Positions 1 to 7,063 of a stretch of 27,314 nt of DNA are shown here, one piece after another. The position numbers were made by a program, and so were the translations under genes. Location: positions 1 through 27,314 of the forward strand of contig JAJYSW010000011.1 of NCBI GenBank assembly GCA_021793335.1. Reading direction: 5' to 3'. Position 1 is the first letter of the stretch; each line of letters begins with the position of its first letter. Source of the stretch: Actinomycetes bacterium (GTDB lineage: Bacteria > Actinomycetota > Actinomycetes > Mycobacteriales > Micromonosporaceae). A model generated the notes under the pieces. The model was given only the letters and a program-made list of their open reading frames with translations. It did not search any database and was not told the origin of the DNA.

Positions 1-339
1 CCCGAACCGCGTCGAAACCCTCGGCGCGCGCCTTCGCGGGTAGACCGCTTGAGCGCGTCGGCGACGGCGCGCCCAGATGGATGGCCGTCCAAGACAGAAT
101 CCGGCGTATCGACCGACTCGTCCCCTTTCCCCAAACCCGAGAAGGGTGCTCGCCTGCGATAACACGGGCGAAAACCCTCCCTATTAGGCCAAAGCCTGCC
201 TTCTGGGCCGTCGTGGGGCCGCCGGAGGACCATGGACGGGCAGCGCCCGAATGACTCGGGCCGCGGACGGCGTATCGACCGACTCGTCCCGCTGCCGGCC
301 CGACGGTCCACGGGCGGGGCTTCCTGCGCCCGATAGGGT
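1..339. other. Left-edge region without a convincing gene
   Basis: No complete gene is visible before the Nudix start at 340. Frame 1 is open from the window edge to a TAA at 160-162, and frame 3 is open from the edge to a TGA near 253. Either could be the tail of a gene that starts outside the window, but neither encodes anything I recognise, and open frames are cheap at this GC content. The region holds a 23-bp direct repeat, listed separately. The last part presumably carries the promoter of the Nudix gene, but no clear -35/-10 pair was found. Confidence 0.5.
102..290. repeat. Pair of 23-bp direct repeats
   Basis: The same 23 bases occur at 102-124 and 268-290, an offset of 166 bp. They start CGGCGTATCGACC and end GACTCGTCCC. 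The flanks differ, so this is not a simple tandem duplication of the whole interval. The copies fall in different reading frames, which argues against a protein repeat. They could be operator-like sites upstream of the Nudix gene or scars of a local rearrangement. Confidence 0.75.
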
Positions 340-861
340 GTGCCGGTGACTCCCTCTGTGCAACGACGCCGAGCGCCCTTGGTCCGCAAGATCGCCGGCA
401 TGGTGTTCTACAGTCTGCCTCCCGCGATGCGGCGTCGGATCGTGCGGATCGCGACGCCCACTTATACGCTCGGGTCGGTCGTGCTGGTGATGGACGAGGC
501 CCGCGATCACCTGCTCATGCTGCGGCAGCCGCCGGGACGGCGTTGGACGCTCCCTGCGGGTCTGCTGAACCGCCGCGAGCAACCCGTCGAGGGCGCTCGG
601 CGTGAGCTGGCCGAGGAGACCGGAATCGAGGCCGATCTCGACGAGCTCGTGCCGGGGGTCCCGTGCGCGGTGGTGCACACCAGCGGCCGCTGGGTCGACA
701 ACGTCTTCAGGCTGGTCCGCGACCCGGCCTCGACGCAGATCATCGTCGACGGCCACGAGGTGTGGGACGCCGCCTGGCACCCGGTGGGCGAGCTGCCCGA
801 GATGACGCGCGCGACCGCTAAACTCCTGGCGCACTACGGGCTCGGCCCGCTGGCGCGATGA
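340..861 (+). CDS. Nudix hydrolase family protein
   Basis: This is a 173-residue Nudix protein that starts with GTG. The Nudix box is complete at residues 74-96: G74, five residues, E80, seven residues, then R88-E89 with E92-E93 and G95. This is the Mg2+-binding catalytic helix that hydrolyses nucleoside diphosphates linked to another moiety. The preceding strand (about 43-62) and the lead-in RRWTLPAG fit the fold. The N-terminal 40 residues are basic and amphipathic (residues 8-38), an extension beyond the core domain. Substrate cannot be predicted, since Nudix enzymes span NTP sanitising, ADP-ribose and coenzyme turnover. The gene stands alone and converges on ctaF, with a strong shared hairpin between them. 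Confidence in the family is high and in the substrate nil. Confidence 0.9.
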   Translation: MPVTPSVQRRRAPLVRKIAGMVFYSLPPAMRRRIVRIATPTYTLGSVVLVMDEARDHLLMLRQPPGRRWTLPAGLLNRREQPVEGARRELAEETGIEADLDELVPGVPCAVVHTSGRWVDNVFRLVRDPASTQIIVDGHEVWDAAWHPVGELPEMTRATAKLLAHYGLGPLAR

Positions 862-873
862 TCGAGCGCAATG

Positions 874-913
874 CGAACGGGGTCGGATGCCGTGCGGCGT
901 CCGACCCCGTTCG
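874..913. terminator. Shared hairpin between convergent Nudix gene and ctaF
   Basis: A perfect 14-bp stem pairs 874-887 with 900-913 around a 12-nt loop that can itself close with GCC/GGC. It starts 13 nt after the Nudix stop (859-861) and ends 12 nt before the end of ctaF (stop 925-927). It can therefore fold in both transcripts as a bidirectional terminator. There is no clear U-tract on either strand, as is common for high-GC actinobacterial hairpin terminators. Confidence 0.7.
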
Positions 914-924
914 GTGATCGTCGT

Positions 925-1371
925 CTATTCCGGGCCGAGCTTGCGCGTGCCCGTGTAGTACTCGAAGACCAGGCCGGCGGAGACGATGATCAGCGCTATC
1001 GCGCCTGCGAACATCAACCACGCCATCCAGAACGCCACGCCGACGCCGGCGAACACGGCCGCCGCGGCCAGGCCGATCGGCCAGTACGAGCCGGGGCTGA
1101 AGAAGCCGACCTCACCGGAGGTGTCGGAGATCTCGCCGTCGGGCCGGTCCTCCGGGCGCGGGTCGATGCGCCGCGAGATGACCAGGAACACGAGCCAGAT
1201 CATGCCGCACAGGAAGCCGCCGAAGGTCAGGGCCACCGTGCCGATCCACTCGACCTGATCGGGCCGTCCGAAAGACGGGTTCGTGTTGTTGTAGGTCGCC
1301 CAGGCGTAGATGGCCGCGAACGTGAACAGCGCAGCCATGGTGATGGCGAAGAGCTTGTGTTCGGTCTTCAT
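925..1371 (-). CDS. ctaF: Cytochrome c oxidase subunit IV (actinobacterial type)
   Basis: This 148-residue protein has four predicted membrane helices (about 8-26, 42-66, 97-118 and 120-138). It matches the actinobacterial subunit IV of the aa3-type terminal oxidase. The diagnostic stretch between helices 2 and 3 reads DPRPEDRPDGEISD, then GEVGFFSPGSYWP (residues 70-98). This small subunit has no redox centre and is a structural part of the proton-pumping oxidase. The gene follows ctaC on the same strand after a 15-nt gap, with GGGGAGGA as Shine-Dalgarno, so the two are almost certainly co-transcribed. The catalytic subunit I (ctaD) and subunit III (ctaE) are not in the window and must be encoded elsewhere or to the left. 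Confidence 0.95.
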   Translation of the reverse strand: MKTEHKLFAITMAALFTFAAIYAWATYNNTNPSFGRPDQVEWIGTVALTFGGFLCGMIWLVFLVISRRIDPRPEDRPDGEISDTSGEVGFFSPGSYWPIGLAAAAVFAGVGVAFWMAWLMFAGAIALIIVSAGLVFEYYTGTRKLGPE

Positions 1372-1386
1372 GATCGTCGTCCTCCC

Positions 1387-2334
1387 CTAGCTCGCGACGC
1401 CCGAGGCCGGGTCGGTGTTGAAGGTGTTCGTGGTGACAGCATACGGTTCCTGACCGATAGCCTCAAGCGCCTCGGGTGTCGTGGCCCCGTTGATCCGCTC
1501 GTCGAGGAAGGTCTGGTAATCGTCCGGAGAGACCACTCGCAACTCGAAGTTCATGAACGCGTGGTAGGCCCCGCACAGTTCGGCGCAGCGGCCCACGAAG
1601 GCGCCCTCGGAGTTGAAGTCGACCTCGAACTGACTGGCGTGGTCCTCGCCGCCGGGGAACACGTCGCGTTTGAACAGCAGGTCCGGCACCCAGAAGGAGT
1701 GAATGACGTCCTCGGAGGTGAGGACGAACCGCACGTCGTCCTCATTCGGCATCACGACGACCGGGATGTAGTCCGAGTCGCCGGTCTCGACGACCGGTCC
1801 GCCCTCGGCGGTTTCGAGCGGCTCGCAGCCGACGTCCTTGTAAGTGAACTGCCAGTTCCACTTGAAGGCGGTCACATCGACGCAGGCGTTCGGTTCTTCG
1901 CTCAGGTGAGTGACCTCGTCCTGCACGATCACCGTGAAGTAGAACAGGACGCCGATGAGGATGAACGGCAGTCCGGTGAAGGTGAGTTCCGCGGGCAGGT
2001 TGTACTTCGTCTGCGGCGGCAGGAACTCCTCACCGAGCCGCTCTTGCGAGGGGAGCTTCGGATCGCGCTTCCTGTAGGCGATCACGCACCAGAAGGTCAG
2101 ACCCCACACGATGATGCCGACCACGAGGGCGGCGGCGACCGCACCGATCCACAGGTCCATCATCATCTGGGACTGGTCGGTGGGCGTCGTTCGAGGCCAC
2201 CCGAGGTGGAGAGCCTCTTCCAGGCTGCACCCGGCGAGGACCACGGGAAGCAGCGCAGCGATTCCGGTGAGACCTATGGCGCGGCGGGCTCGGCCGCGAG
2301 ATTCACGGGACGGTTTTCCGACCACCTGTCTCAT
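1387..2334 (-). CDS. ctaC: Cytochrome c oxidase subunit II
   Basis: This is subunit II of the aa3 oxidase. It receives electrons from the cytochrome bcc complex and passes them through the CuA centre to subunit I. The 315-residue protein opens with a basic segment and a signal ending in the lipobox LAGC, so Cys36 is probably lipidated. Two membrane helices follow (about 61-87 and 118-138), then an outward-facing cupredoxin domain. All CuA ligands are present: H212 in VIHSFWVPD, and C250, E252, C254, H258 and M261 in the CAELCGAYHAFM motif. The start at 2332-2334 is preceded by GAAAGG. It is the first gene of the ctaC-ctaF unit and diverges from the desulfurase-like gene. Confidence 0.96.
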   Translation of the reverse strand: MRQVVGKPSRESRGRARRAIGLTGIAALLPVVLAGCSLEEALHLGWPRTTPTDQSQMMMDLWIGAVAAALVVGIIVWGLTFWCVIAYRKRDPKLPSQERLGEEFLPPQTKYNLPAELTFTGLPFILIGVLFYFTVIVQDEVTHLSEEPNACVDVTAFKWNWQFTYKDVGCEPLETAEGGPVVETGDSDYIPVVVMPNEDDVRFVLTSEDVIHSFWVPDLLFKRDVFPGGEDHASQFEVDFNSEGAFVGRCAELCGAYHAFMNFELRVVSPDDYQTFLDERINGATTPEALEAIGQEPYAVTTNTFNTDPASGVAS

Positions 2335-2462
2335 GCCTTTCTCAGCGCTCGGCTGCGGCCGGCCACCGGGCAGGCGGCGTCACGCAGATCTAACGGACCA
2401 GAGCCTACTGCCTGAGGCGGGAGCCGAGGCGCAAGGGGTTGGGTTCGGTGTCAAGCGTCTTC

Positions 2463-2474
2463 TACATTGGGGAG
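2463..2474 (+). promoter_or_regulatory. Possible leaderless -10 element of the desulfurase-like gene
   Basis: TACATT at 2463-2468 lies 6 nt before the GTG at 2475. This is the spacing expected for a leaderless transcript starting at the first codon, a frequent arrangement in actinomycetes. A weak -35 (TTGGGT, 2439-2444) sits 18 bp upstream. The GGGGAG directly before the GTG is too close to act as a normal Shine-Dalgarno. This is inference from spacing alone. Confidence 0.35.
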
Positions 2475-3626
2475 GTGACCGAGACATACCTCGACGGTGC
2501 GACTGCGCAGCCGCCGCATCCCGCCGCTAAAGATGCGTACGCTGCGGCTTTGTCGGAAGGCTGGGCAGGACCGGGAAGACTGTACACATTGGGCCGGCGC
2601 TCGCGGATGCTGCTGGAGGCGGCGCGCCGGTCAGTGGCCTCGTCGTTGGGAGTGACTCCCGATGAGGTCACTTTCACATCAAGTGGGACACAGGCGGTGC
2701 AGGCGGGCTCACTCGGCGTGATATCAGCGCGGAGCGCGCCGGGTGCCTTCGCCTACAGTGCGGTGGAGCACTCCTCGGTCCTCCACGCGGCCCAGTGGTA
2801 CGACGGTTCCTTCCGTTTCGGGAATCGCCGCGGTGAAGCGGCGACGGGGCGCACGGTCGAGATCCCGGTGGACCGCCTCGGACGGGTCGACACCGATCCA
2901 CTGGACGGCGTCGGCGAGACGGCCGTCGTGGCCGTGCAGAGCGCCAACCACGAGGTCGGCACCCGCCAGCCCGTCACGGCACTCACGGCGAACCTCGGAG
3001 ACGTCCCGCTGCTGTGCGACGCGGCGGCGAGCCTGCCGTGGGAGCCGGTGCCGGAAGGCTGGTCCGTGCTGGCGGCGAGCGCGCGCAAATGGGGCGGTCT
3101 GGGCGGATGCGGCATCCTGGTGGTGCGAAGCGGCACCCGCTGGCGCAACCCGTTCCCTGGGGAGGACTCCTCACTCCAGGAGGCGATCGGTGAGGTCGAC
3201 GTGCCCGCCGCCGTCGCCGCGGCGGCCTCGCTGCGCGCGGCGGTGTCCGAACGCGAAGCACTCGCCGAGCGGACGCGGACGCTCACCGCGCAGATCCGCG
3301 AGCACATCGCCGAGACGATTCCCGAAGTCGAGTTGCCAGGAGACCCCGTCGACCGGCTCCCTCACATCGTGACGTTCTCCTGTTTGGGCGTCGACGGTGA
3401 AGTCCTGCTGACCGAGCTGAACCAGGCGGGATTCGCGGTCTCCTCCGGTTCGGCGTGCGCCTCGACCAGACTGCGCCCCTCGCACGTGCTTCAGGCGATG
3501 GGCGTGCTCAGCCACGGCAACGTGCGGGTCTCACTGCACCGCGAGACCACCGAGGCCGAGGTGGAACGTTTCCTGGAGGTCCTGCCCGGCATCGTCGAAC
3601 GGCTTCGCCGCTTGGGCGGCCGCTAA
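2475..3626 (+). CDS. Cysteine desulfurase-like PLP aminotransferase (class V)
   Basis: This is a class V PLP enzyme of the NifS/IscS type (383 residues from GTG 2475). The family removes sulfur from cysteine for Fe-S clusters and other thio-compounds. Visible motifs are the phosphate-binding SSGTQA (about 69-74), H99 in AVEHSS, the NHEVGT turn (158-163), PLP-contact D182 in LLCDAAAS, the Schiff-base K205 in SARKWGG, and the persulfide C328 in SSGSACAST. Two positions are atypical: the residue before the lysine is Arg where family members usually have His, and DAAA replaces the common DAAQ. GTG 2448 (with AAGGGG upstream) and TTG 2439 are alternative starts. I prefer 2475 because MTETYLDGATA fits family N-termini. 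It diverges from ctaC. Confidence 0.85.
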   Translation: MTETYLDGATAQPPHPAAKDAYAAALSEGWAGPGRLYTLGRRSRMLLEAARRSVASSLGVTPDEVTFTSSGTQAVQAGSLGVISARSAPGAFAYSAVEHSSVLHAAQWYDGSFRFGNRRGEAATGRTVEIPVDRLGRVDTDPLDGVGETAVVAVQSANHEVGTRQPVTALTANLGDVPLLCDAAASLPWEPVPEGWSVLAASARKWGGLGGCGILVVRSGTRWRNPFPGEDSSLQEAIGEVDVPAAVAAAASLRAAVSEREALAERTRTLTAQIREHIAETIPEVELPGDPVDRLPHIVTFSCLGVDGEVLLTELNQAGFAVSSGSACASTRLRPSHVLQAMGVLSHGNVRVSLHRETTEAEVERFLEVLPGIVERLRRLGGR

Positions 3627-3667
3627 GGTCGCGGGCCGCTCGGACGCGGGCTCGACGGGGCGGCGAC

Positions 3668-4354
3668 TCAATGCGGACGGGCGAAGCGCACGGCGACGGC
3701 GAGCGCGGACTCGGTCGCGATCACGTTTTCGAGGCGGTCCGCTCCGGCGGTTTCGGGGCTCACCGAGGCGATCCTGCCGCGCAGGATGTCGGCGGCTCCG
3801 GTGATCTCGCCCCATTCGTCGAGGATCGACCGGACCCGCCCGGCGGGGGCCTCGCCCGATTCGAGCGCGTCGGCCAGGGTCTCGTCCATGAGGACCACGG
3901 CGCGGTGCATCATCGCGAGCAGCGCGGTCGCGCTGTCCGCGGTGAGCTCGTCGAGGGTGCGCAGTGCCGGTCCGCACGGCCCCGGCGCGGCTGGGGAAGG
4001 TCCCGGTCGCACGCGGGGTCCGCCCGGGTCGATGTCGTAGCCGGCTGCTCGCAGTTCGCGGTCGATCCGTTGGAGGTCGGCCACGGCGAGGGCGAGGGCC
4101 GGGCCGAGGGTCTTGAGGGCCGCCGCACGGCCTTCGAGGGACTGTTCGAGGTCACTCGCCCGGCGTTCCAGGTCCGCCGACTCCTCGTGGAGGCGGTGCC
4201 GGTCCTCGCCGGCCCAATCGGCGTCGATGCCCAGGAGGTGCGCTCGGTACCGTTCTCGGCCGGAGGACAGGCCGCTGGCGGCGTCTTGGAACTCGTCACC
4301 GCAGGACTCGAACTCGGCCGGGTCGGCGTCCAGTACCTCTTGATAGCTCGGCAT
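3668..4354 (-). CDS. Helical protein with WXG-like N-terminal hairpin, possible T7SS substrate
   Basis: This 228-residue protein is not a family I can name. Residues 1-105 look like a long helical hairpin of the WXG100/Esx type, with the turn motif W47-A48-G49 inside DADWAGEDRHRL and heptad-rich helices on either side. A Pro/Gly-rich linker follows (about 110-129), then a second all-helical region (130-228). No signal peptide or membrane helix is visible. The gene is last in a three-gene unit, 11 nt after the EspC-like gene, with GGAGAG before its ATG. EspC/WXG neighbours suggest a protein exported by, or serving, a type VII (ESX) secretion system, but no ESX machinery gene is in the window. 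It could also be a cytosolic partner protein. Confidence 0.6.
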   Translation of the reverse strand: MPSYQEVLDADPAEFESCGDEFQDAASGLSSGRERYRAHLLGIDADWAGEDRHRLHEESADLERRASDLEQSLEGRAAALKTLGPALALAVADLQRIDRELRAAGYDIDPGGPRVRPGPSPAAPGPCGPALRTLDELTADSATALLAMMHRAVVLMDETLADALESGEAPAGRVRSILDEWGEITGAADILRGRIASVSPETAGADRLENVIATESALAVAVRFARPH

Positions 4355-4365
4355 GTCTCTCCGGT

Positions 4366-4677
4366 CTAGGAGGGCGGGTCGATGCGGTCGAACGCCGCGG
4401 CGGCGTCCTCGTCGGCGGCTTCGCGGGCGTCGACGGCCTCGGTGATCCGGTCGGCCTGGTCGGTGAGGCGTTCACCGAACCCGGTGATGGAATGCCGTGC
4501 CGCCTCGGCCATCGCGGTGAGCCTGTCCGCGGCGACGAATCCGCGATTGGCCGCGGCGGCACGGTGGGCGGCGTCGGCGATCAGATCGGAGATGCGGTCG
4601 GTGTCGTCGGGAACGGCCTGGATCCGGCGGGCGGCGGCGCGGATCTCGTCGGCGTGGAACTCGTTCGGTTCGCTCAC
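4366..4677 (-). CDS. EspC-like small helical protein (ESX-associated type)
   Basis: This 103-residue protein has the size and pattern of the EspC family (secreted proteins linked to ESX type VII secretion). It opens with MSEPNEFHADEIRAAARR, followed by a run of alanine-rich amphipathic helices (about 24-60 and 66-96) and an acidic helical end. It lacks a signal peptide and cysteines. It starts with GTG inside the 3' end of the upstream gene (GTGA overlap at 4674-4677), so translation is coupled to the YbaB-like protein and expression of the two should be matched. Assignment rests on size, composition and neighbours. EspC similarity is likely but should be tested by profile search. Confidence 0.65.
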   Translation of the reverse strand: MSEPNEFHADEIRAAARRIQAVPDDTDRISDLIADAAHRAAAANRGFVAADRLTAMAEAARHSITGFGERLTDQADRITEAVDAREAADEDAAAAFDRIDPPS

Positions 4678-5699
4678 AGGTGGCCTCCGGAGGCGGCGGT
4701 CGACTGCGCGGTTTCGATGGCGTCGGCGATCTCCTCTGCGAGCGCGTCGCGTCCTTCAGAACCGAACAGCTCGGCCGTGAGGAAGACGATCTCGCTGAGG
4801 CGTCCGTGCCGGTCGACGCCGACGCGGCAGGCGCCGGTGTCGGAGAGGATCTGGACGCTCGTGGACTCCAGAATAGACGGCTCGTAGGGGTGGGTGACGC
4901 CGAAGCTCCGGTTGATCTCCTCCCCACCGCGCGCCCGTTCGCGTTCGGCGATGTTCCAGGCGGCGATGATCGCTTCGGCGAGGCTCCTGCCGCCTTTGCG
5001 TTCGACCCCCGAGTGGAGTTCGAGGCGGCGCAGCCCGCCGGTGAAGCCGAGCGTGACCGAGGCCAGGTGTCCGGCGTCGCCGCCGGTGAATTCGGCTTTG
5101 GCCACGGCCGATCGCATCGCGAGGTACTTGCGGTCGAGTTCGGCCAGTTCCGAACCGAGTTCACGGATTTCTGGGTCGCCGCCGAGGGGGCCTTCGGCAT
5201 CGAGCCTGGGGGCGGCTTCCGGCCCCGGTTCGGGAGGGGCCGTTTCATGCCGGGTCGGCTCCGGTGCGGCGGGGTGTGGTGCTTCGATCAACCGGGTGAG
5301 CGCGTGGGCCTCGGCGACGATCTGTTCGGCGTTGGTCTGCACGTGCGGGTACATCTTCGCGAGTTCCCGGATCACCAGGTGCTGCGCGGTGCGCAGCTGC
5401 TGGAGGCTCAGCTCCGAGCGGCGGTCCTCCCCCGCGATGAGGGATCGCAGGACGCGTTTGACGCCGCCGCCGTACTGCGGGTGGCGTTCGGCGACGCGCC
5501 TGATGAGGCGATCGACGTCGACCTTGAGGAACTCGCCGCCGAAATGATGGGAGATCAGCACTGAGAACACCGTGTTGACCAGTCCGTAGTAGGCGGCCTG
5601 CTGTTCGGCGGGCAGCGCCCGATAGGCGGTGCGGTCGTGTCTGGAGCCGGTGAGGATGTATGACACGAGCGAACCGGCACCGGGGACGGCGTCGTTCAT
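4674..5699 (-). CDS. Uncharacterised helical domain plus two YbaB/EbfC-like units
   Basis: This 341-residue protein has three parts. Residues 1-135 form an uncharacterised, mainly helical domain (LPAEQQAAYYGLVNTVF..., then RLIRRVAERHPQYGGG and LRTAQHLVIRELAKMYP). A Pro/Ala/Glu linker runs from 138 to 175. Residues 178-258 and 282-335 each resemble the YbaB/EbfC nucleoid-associated fold. The first has a leading helix, VTLGFTGGLRRLEL strands and a closing helix. The second has CRVGVDRHGRLSEIVF strands and a closing helix. Actinobacterial YbaB-like proteins often sit beside EspC/WXG genes. Here the gene is first in such a unit and shares a 4-nt GTGA overlap with the next. The molecular role is unknown, and DNA binding is only a family-level suggestion. 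Confidence 0.7.
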   Translation of the reverse strand: MNDAVPGAGSLVSYILTGSRHDRTAYRALPAEQQAAYYGLVNTVFSVLISHHFGGEFLKVDVDRLIRRVAERHPQYGGGVKRVLRSLIAGEDRRSELSLQQLRTAQHLVIRELAKMYPHVQTNAEQIVAEAHALTRLIEAPHPAAPEPTRHETAPPEPGPEAAPRLDAEGPLGGDPEIRELGSELAELDRKYLAMRSAVAKAEFTGGDAGHLASVTLGFTGGLRRLELHSGVERKGGRSLAEAIIAAWNIAERERARGGEEINRSFGVTHPYEPSILESTSVQILSDTGACRVGVDRHGRLSEIVFLTAELFGSEGRDALAEEIADAIETAQSTAASGGHL

Positions 5700-5924
5700 G
5701 GTCGCCCATCTGGTCTCGACTGGTGTGGGGCCCGCCGGGCTCGCGCGCGGCGGCGACGCTCATGCTACTCAGCGCGTGCTCATCGCAGGGGCGGCGGATC
5801 GCTCTGGGAGCGGTCTGCGGGCCGCGGTTCGCGGAGGAGCACCATCGGGCTCTGTCGATACATGAGATCGCCGGTGCGCGGGTATACCGGCCCGATCAGC
5901 GAACTCGATACGAGGAGGCATGCA

Positions 5925-6476
5925 ATGTCCGGTGACGTCGTGGACTTGATCATGGATGACCACCGCGAAGTGGAACGTCTGTTCGGGGAGCTTCGGGAGC
6001 ACCCCGATAAGCGTCCGCTGCTGACTCCGGTGCTGTCCGCGCTGCTGGTGGCGCACAGCCGGGCCGAAGAGGCCGAGGTGTATCCGGTCGCCAAGGACGA
6101 GGCCGGTGAGCGCGAGGATGTGGCGCACGCCCAGCATGAGCACGCCAAAGCCGAGCACACGCTCAAGCAGCTGGTCGAGGCCGATCCGCAGTCGCCTCAG
6201 TACGACCAGCTCCTGAGGGAGCTGGAAGAGGCGATCACACACCATATCGAGGAGGAAGAGTCCACGATGCTCTCGCAGATGCGGGAGCGGCTGAGCGACG
6301 ATCGCCGTGCGGAGCTGGGACAGGTGTTCGCGGACAGCCGCGCCCGGCACCTCGGCGACCGGCCAGAGCAGGCCACCAAGGAAGAGGTGCAGCTGCAGGC
6401 CCGCAACGCCGGTTTGCAAGGAGCCTCGTCCATGGACAAGGAAGAGCTCTTGCAGCAGCTTCAGAGCACACCGTAA
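5925..6476 (+). CDS. Hemerythrin (HHE) protein with Rho_N-like C-terminal motif
   Basis: From ATG 5925 the protein has 183 residues. An upstream in-frame ATG (5862) is rejected because GAGGAGG sits 6 nt before 5925. Residues 5-135 form an HHE four-helix bundle with candidate di-iron ligands H13 (DDHREVE), H44 (AHSRAEEAEVYP), H73 (HEHAKAEH) and H107 (THHIEEEES). Such proteins bind O2 or NO or sense iron and oxidants. After a short linker, residues 151-182 (TKEEVQLQARNAGLQG, then MDKEELLQQL) match the small helix-extended Rho_N/SAP-like motif that often binds nucleic acid. The gene is monocistronic and divergent from the YbaB/EspC unit. GGGTAT at 5880-5885 resembles a stress-sigma -10, but no partner -35 was found. 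Confidence 0.88.
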   Translation: MSGDVVDLIMDDHREVERLFGELREHPDKRPLLTPVLSALLVAHSRAEEAEVYPVAKDEAGEREDVAHAQHEHAKAEHTLKQLVEADPQSPQYDQLLRELEEAITHHIEEEESTMLSQMRERLSDDRRAELGQVFADSRARHLGDRPEQATKEEVQLQARNAGLQGASSMDKEELLQQLQSTP

Positions 6477-6495
6477 GCGCGACGGCGGTGGCCGG

Positions 6496-6514
6496 GCCGG
6501 GCGTGGCGTCCGGC
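6496..6514 (+). terminator. Possible terminator after the hemerythrin gene
   Basis: An 8-bp stem with one G.U pair links 6496-6503 to 6507-6514 around a 3-nt loop. It starts 20 nt after the hemerythrin stop. There is no U-tract, so this is a moderate candidate only. Confidence 0.4.
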
Positions 6515-6689
6515 TGATCGGCGCAATGCGGGCGCGGCGGTGCGCTGGGAGCACGCTGCCGCGCCCGGTCCTCATAAGAATCACGGGCAGCATTCTCACC
6601 GGTATCGACGGTGTCGCGTGGGGGCGGGTCGGCGCGCCGCGGCAGGCGCAGAGCGGTACTACAGTGACCGTTTGGATGCCGCCCTGCGG

Positions 6690-6936
6690 TGTTGGAGGAG
6701 AGTCGGCTGCAACGTGGAGCAGCCGCACGAGATCGTTCACTCGCCGTGCGGCGGTCGCCCGCGAGTTTCTGGAGCCGGGCGCGAGCGGTCCATAGGTATA
6801 AGCCTCGGCGCAGGTAAACGAGGGGCAGCAGCGTCTGGGCGCCTGGATCGATCGCCGGTCAACACGAGCGGATGGTCTTGCGGTGGGCACGGACGAGCCC
6901 GGCGGTGAAGTGCAGCGTCCGGGTCGACCAGGGCAG
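6690..6936 (-). pseudogene. Relic of an insertion-sequence transposase N-terminus
   Basis: Read on the minus strand from 6936, the translation LPWSTRTLHFTAGLVRAHRK is followed by an in-frame TGA (6859-6861). The same frame then continues as IDPGAQTLLPLVYLRRG. Near 6809 the similarity moves to the next frame, as TYGPLAPGSRNS, then ATAARRVNDLVRLL, ending about 6690. Together these follow the N-terminal helical region of an actinomycete IS transposase group that I recall as 'LPLSTRTL..AGLIR..R..IGSRWRRLDPGRQALLVLAYLRKG.TYADLAAGF...'. One stop, one frameshift and the missing catalytic DDE half make it a clear relic if the match is right. No terminal inverted repeats or target duplication were found. 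The match is from memory, not a search. Confidence 0.55.
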
Positions 6937-7021
6937 AGCGGCCTGGCACAAAGCACGGAAGTTCTTGGGAGACAGGCGGTGTAGACAACTCTTGTTCCCC
7001 AGGAGCTTTTCCTTCGCCTCA

Positions 7022-7058
7022 CAAGAAAACTCACTCACGCTGAGCAAGTCTCAGTGAG
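7022..7058 (-). terminator. Intrinsic terminator of the siderophore importer operon
   Basis: On the minus strand, 6 nt after the ATPase stop codon (7064-7066), a stem forms between 7050-7058 and 7034-7044. It has CTGAG/CTCAG inside and CTCA/TGAG outside a 2-nt bulge. It is followed by the T-rich run GTTTTCTTG (7030-7022 read backwards). A stem with a U-tract is unusual in this GC-rich window and makes a good factor-independent terminator. Confidence 0.7.
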
Positions 7059-7063
7059 GGCCT

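Larger units (their letters stand above)
6477..7033. other. Intergenic stretch holding the transposase relic
   Basis: About 560 bp between the hemerythrin gene and the terminator of the siderophore importer operon. Apart from the hairpin at 6496-6514 and the transposase relic at 6690-6936, nothing recognisable is present. Several overlapping open frames exist on both strands, but none shows a ribosome site with a recognisable protein. It reads as a decayed region. Confidence 0.5.

Noticed and set aside
871..2415. Plus-strand 514-codon frame opposite ctaF and ctaC
   Set aside because: The oxidase subunits on the minus strand have full motif support. This frame has none.
6540..6908. Plus-strand open frame between hemerythrin and the importer operon
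   Set aside because: It has no ribosome site or recognisable protein, and it lies antisense to the transposase relic, which explains the region better.
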